A program made the translations under genes and the position numbers. The notes below the pieces were generated by a model, which did not search any database, was not told the DNA's origin, and saw only the letters and a program-made list of their open reading frames with translations. This document shows, one piece after another, positions 61,145-64,000 of a stretch of 64,000 nt of DNA (positions within the stretch are counted from its first letter, which is position 1; the number at the start of each line of letters is the position of its first letter). Source of the stretch: Luzula sylvatica (lineage: Eukaryota; Streptophyta; Magnoliopsida; Poales; Juncaceae); assembly GCA_946800325.1 (NCBI GenBank), contig OX326959.1, forward strand, positions 17,824,862-17,888,861. The letters are read 5' to 3'.

Positions 61145-61215
61145 ACTAGGACAATACTTGCGACTTCGCTACGGGTACTATAAATATTCTTATCGTTTAT
61201 AATGTTAATAAAACT
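61145..61215 (-). mobile_element. Possible Helitron 3' end
   Basis: On minus: CCGTAGCGAAGTCGCAAGTA, then TTGTC and CTAG followed by T (61148-61144). An imperfect hairpin GCGA/TCGC precedes CTAG, as in Helitrons. The element would extend to the right; its 5' end was not found. Confidence 0.35.
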
Positions 61216-61775
61216 AAAAAAGTTCACAATAAACAAAAAAAAGAGTTAAAGTATGATATTATTTTAGTAAACATATATACATTATCTAATGTCCATGTTA
61301 TTTAGTAATATCTAGAAAAACCCTCGCACAATTGTTTGCTGTGTTTTAACTTTAACGAAATAAATGTACATATTTGTGAAACTATATTTAAATCAAATCA
61401 TTTATTGTTCAAATAGCATTTACACTTTTGTTTGTTATAGTATTTGCATCTAAAACTTTTAGAAAGTAATATACTCACAATTTAGATTACAACAAATTAT
61501 ATGAGAATTCTAATAAAGAAGATTTCATTACATAGTCTGTTATACAAATTATATGACAAAGTATCAGTTATTCTTTATCATAAATAGGGAGTGACCTGTT
61601 TCGTGTTATACTAAATGTTTGGCACATCGAAATGATACAAAATGATAATATTCCAGAATAAAACGGAGATAAAGACCAAAAATATTTCCATTATATGTTA
61701 CGGAAATTTAAAAATATGAGAATACTTACACATTAAAAAAATGAACACATAGTTTATGAAATAATAAATTACACC

Positions 61776-61823
<48 letters not shown>

Positions 61824-62560
61824 CTTCTCTCTCTTTAAGGAGTCAATAACGGGCCGTTTGATGTAAAAGACTTTGAAGGATATTAAAGGATTCTTGTATA
61901 TTTTAGAGAAAGTGAAATGAGGGTAAATATTTGAAGGACATCATTGTCTTGCATGTGTTGTTTGATGTGCTAGATTTAGATAATGGAAAGTGAAATCTAT
62001 CGTTTGATGTAAAGTATAATTGAAAAGTAGTTATTAAGAATTTGAGATATATGAGATATGTTTTATTTGAAAAGTAGTTAGTTTGTATATATTTATTAAC
62101 CAAACATTAATTTATTAACGCAAATTATTAAAATTAAATTAATCATAATTATAAATTCATGCATATTTGAATTAATAAGTTTATTGTATAAATTATTGTT
62201 ACATTTAATTAATAAATCAATAATAATAGTTTATTATTATTACTATTACTATTATTATCAAGTTAATAATTTTTATTAATAATTTATAATTATTACATTT
62301 AATAATAATAATAATAAAAATATTACAATATATTATTATCGCAATAATAATAATTACCAATTATAATAATTACATTTAATAAATATTATATTATATATTA
62401 CCGCAATAATAATAATAATAATAATAATAATATATTATATTATTATCACAATTATAATAATTACTAATTATAATTGTTATATTTAATAATAATAATAATA
62501 ATAATAAGAATAATAATAATAAATTATATTATTATCACAAATTAGAAGATCACAAGCTCA
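61216..62560. repeat. AT-rich spacer with microsatellites
   Basis: (GA)n at 61778-61820, and (AAT)/(TAATAA)n tracts scattered through 62215-62535. GGGCCGTTTGATGTAAAAGA at 61852 with TGTTTGATGTGC and CGTTTGATGTAAAG further on looks like a TIR element end. No gene. Confidence 0.65.
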
Positions 62561-62880
62561 AAAAATGGGGGGAGAGAGAGAGAGGGCCAAGAAGAAGCCT
62601 GTAGAAGAAAAAAGAAAGTGCATGACACTACTTTGTGTCATTTACGATTTTCTCTCCCACTGTGGCCGCTCCCAAGAAAATTGAGGTATGGGCCATACGA
62701 CCTTCTCTTCCACTCTGGCCACTCCAAGAAAACGTTTTGAGGTATGGACGTGAACATGACAATGGAAAAGAGGGAAAAGGGAGACAGACTCAAAGAGAGG
62801 CGTGCTGGGAGAGAGAAGAAATACAGAAAAGTCGCATAACCAGTGGGTTTATAGGATTTTGATGGTTTCTTGCGCGCGAA
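62561..62880. repeat. Internal direct repeat, no clear gene
   Basis: TTCTCT(C/T)CCACT-TGGCC-CTCC-AAGAAAA followed by TTGAGGTATGG occurs at 62648-62695 and 62704-62748. GA-rich tract at 62568-62585. Probably a leader or repeat. Confidence 0.45.
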
Positions 62881-63071
62881 TAATCTGTGAAAGGGGGCAA
62901 AATGTTCTTGCAAGAGAGTTACACAAGCTACATCCCTGCAAGCTTCCTCCCTAAGCGGGTCATCCTTTCTTTACTCTTTTTTTTTTTTGGAGCGAAAGGG
63001 GTTACAACCTTTCTTTCTACTTTACCCCTTGATATTTTGATTTTTTCTTTAGATCTTATTTTTTTCATTTC

Positions 63072-63386
63072 CTCTTCAATTTCAGTTCCCAGTGGGAAGA
63101 ATCTATCGTCGACAAAGGGGAACAAGGTACATTGTTATATTATGCTTTATTTGTGTGGTTTCTCATTTTAATTTCAGTAATTTCTCTTTTGTGTGATTTT
63201 CGGTAATTTCTCATTTGTGTCATTATTTTTAATTTAATCAGTAATTTCTAGTTTTGATTTTTATTTTGTGTGATTCATTTGTGTTCACTTTTAACAGGTT
63301 GCAAGTGTGTTATATGATGATTTATTGAACGATATGGACAAAGGGCACGGAATCGAATCTTTGAACTTTATAATGGGGGGAACAGA
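63072..63386 (+). other. Two exon-like segments of unknown gene
   Basis: 63084-63126 (after AATTTCAG, ending GGAACAAG|GTACATT) and 63299-63386 (after TTTTAACAG, reading VASVLYDDLLNDMDKGHGIE and on to MGGTE, ending AACAGAG|GTACATT) have good splice borders. The phrase GGGGAACA-AG-GTACATTGTT occurs three times (63115, 63376, 63507). The peptide matches no family I know. Could be leader exons of the gene continued at 63756 or a chance pattern. Confidence 0.3.
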
Positions 63387-63755
63387 GGTACATTCTACAT
63401 TGTTTACTTCATAAAATGTAAATTTGTAAATGTTTAATTTGTGCAATTGGTTGGGGTTTAGGATTGGTGGATTTAGTCTAATTTCACTTTCACTTGGTTG
63501 GGGGAACAGAGGTACATTGTTTACTTCAAAGAATTGTCTGGACAAAATGTGAAGTCGCGGACTTTCAATTTCACTTTCACTTGTTATTATTTATTTTTAG
63601 CTCCAATCCCGGACTTTTTTGGGAATATTTGATGGTTTCAAAGTTAAAATCGATTTGACAGTTTGTATTTAATCAAAATTCATGGGCTTATATGCATAAC
63701 TCCGGGCTCCATAGTTAGGATAATTGCGAATTGACCAATATATCCCAACTTACAG

Positions 63756-64000
63756 GGTCTGAAAACAGCAATAATGGAAGGAGATATGGTGGGTGGCACT
63801 GCGTAAATAGAGGATGCGTACCGTCCAAGTCCCTTTTAGCCGTTACTGGTAGAATGCGAGAATTAAAAGATGATAGACAAACAGTGACACACCACGCAAG
63901 TAATCTCGTTTCCAAAATCCGAAGCAATTTGACTAATTCAATGAAAGCTATGGGGGTCTATATTCTCACTACTGGCGGAAGGCTTGGAAGTCGGAACCAT
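63756..64000 (+). pseudogene. Plastid dihydrolipoyl dehydrogenase (LPD) fragment with frameshift
   Basis: After an intron-like [21 protein letters not shown], then a one-base deletion at about 63799-63801, then in the shifted frame [40 protein letters not shown] and MGVYIL. This is the FAD-side region of the E3 subunit of plastid pyruvate dehydrogenase, including the redox pair C-V-N-R-G-C. About 17 residues found in plant homologues between RELKDD and RQTVTHHAS are missing, and the last 12 codons drift from the family. E3 reoxidises dihydrolipoamide in plastids; this copy cannot do so. It may extend beyond the window. Confidence 0.8.

Noticed and set aside
63084..63115. Histone H2A.Z exon, from FPVGRI after an acceptor
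   Set aside because: Only six to eight residues fit, and the following residues and next segment do not resemble H2A.Z.

Overview
This is nuclear DNA from a flowering plant, most likely a eudicot. It is very AT-rich, genes are sparse and split by GT-AG introns, and most of the sequence is transposable elements nested in one another. The genes are plant-type: HCT (a lignin-pathway BAHD acyltransferase), a CML49/50-like EF-hand protein, a plant MBD protein, and a broken piece of plastid dihydrolipoyl dehydrogenase. The species cannot be named from the sequence.

Layout. 1-5025: exon 1 of one HCT copy (minus strand, rest lies left of the window) and its flank. 5.0-9.6 kb: simple repeats, an LTR-like block with a dense array of palindromes, and a Helitron. 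9.6-14.5 kb: a Mutator-like element (MULE) with a broken transposase on plus and a convergent small ORF with an RNase H1 N-terminal/viroplasmin-type domain on minus. 14.5-25.9 kb: solo LTRs, copia leader remnants and two LINEs, the second almost intact. 25.9-32.4 kb: two decayed fragments of the CML gene around a hAT MITE and AT-rich DNA. 32.5-36.3 kb: a complete three-exon HCT gene. 36.3-45.4 kb: its flank, homologous to 1-5025 but swollen by insertions. 45.4-49.6 kb: copia LTR and integrase pieces, a MITE, and a flank shared with 7.4-9.6 kb. 49.6-51.5 kb: the complete six-exon CML gene. 51.6-54.2 kb: Tourist-like MITE, LTR scrap, LINE fragment. 58.3-60.5 kb: a four-exon MBD gene whose first exon is tandemly duplicated. 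63.75-64.0 kb: plastid LPD fragment with a frameshift.

The main structural story is a large tandem duplication of an HCT-plus-CML module, about 35.8 kb apart when measured at the HCT start codons. Aligning the two copies by eye gives empty sites that define several insertions exactly (Helitron, foldback MULE, SINE), and target-site duplications define others. The right copy keeps working versions of both genes. In the left copy HCT is visible only as exon 1, and CML is reduced to part of exon 4 plus a 19-nt micro-exon.

The most unusual items are the MULE with its convergent RNase H1-N ORF preceded by five TTGACT boxes spaced exactly 41 bp apart, the array of about 17 CCGTT-NN-AACGG palindromes at 6507-7041, and the duplicated first exon of the MBD gene beside long C/G homopolymers. 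All calls come from reading alone; no database search or alignment program was run.
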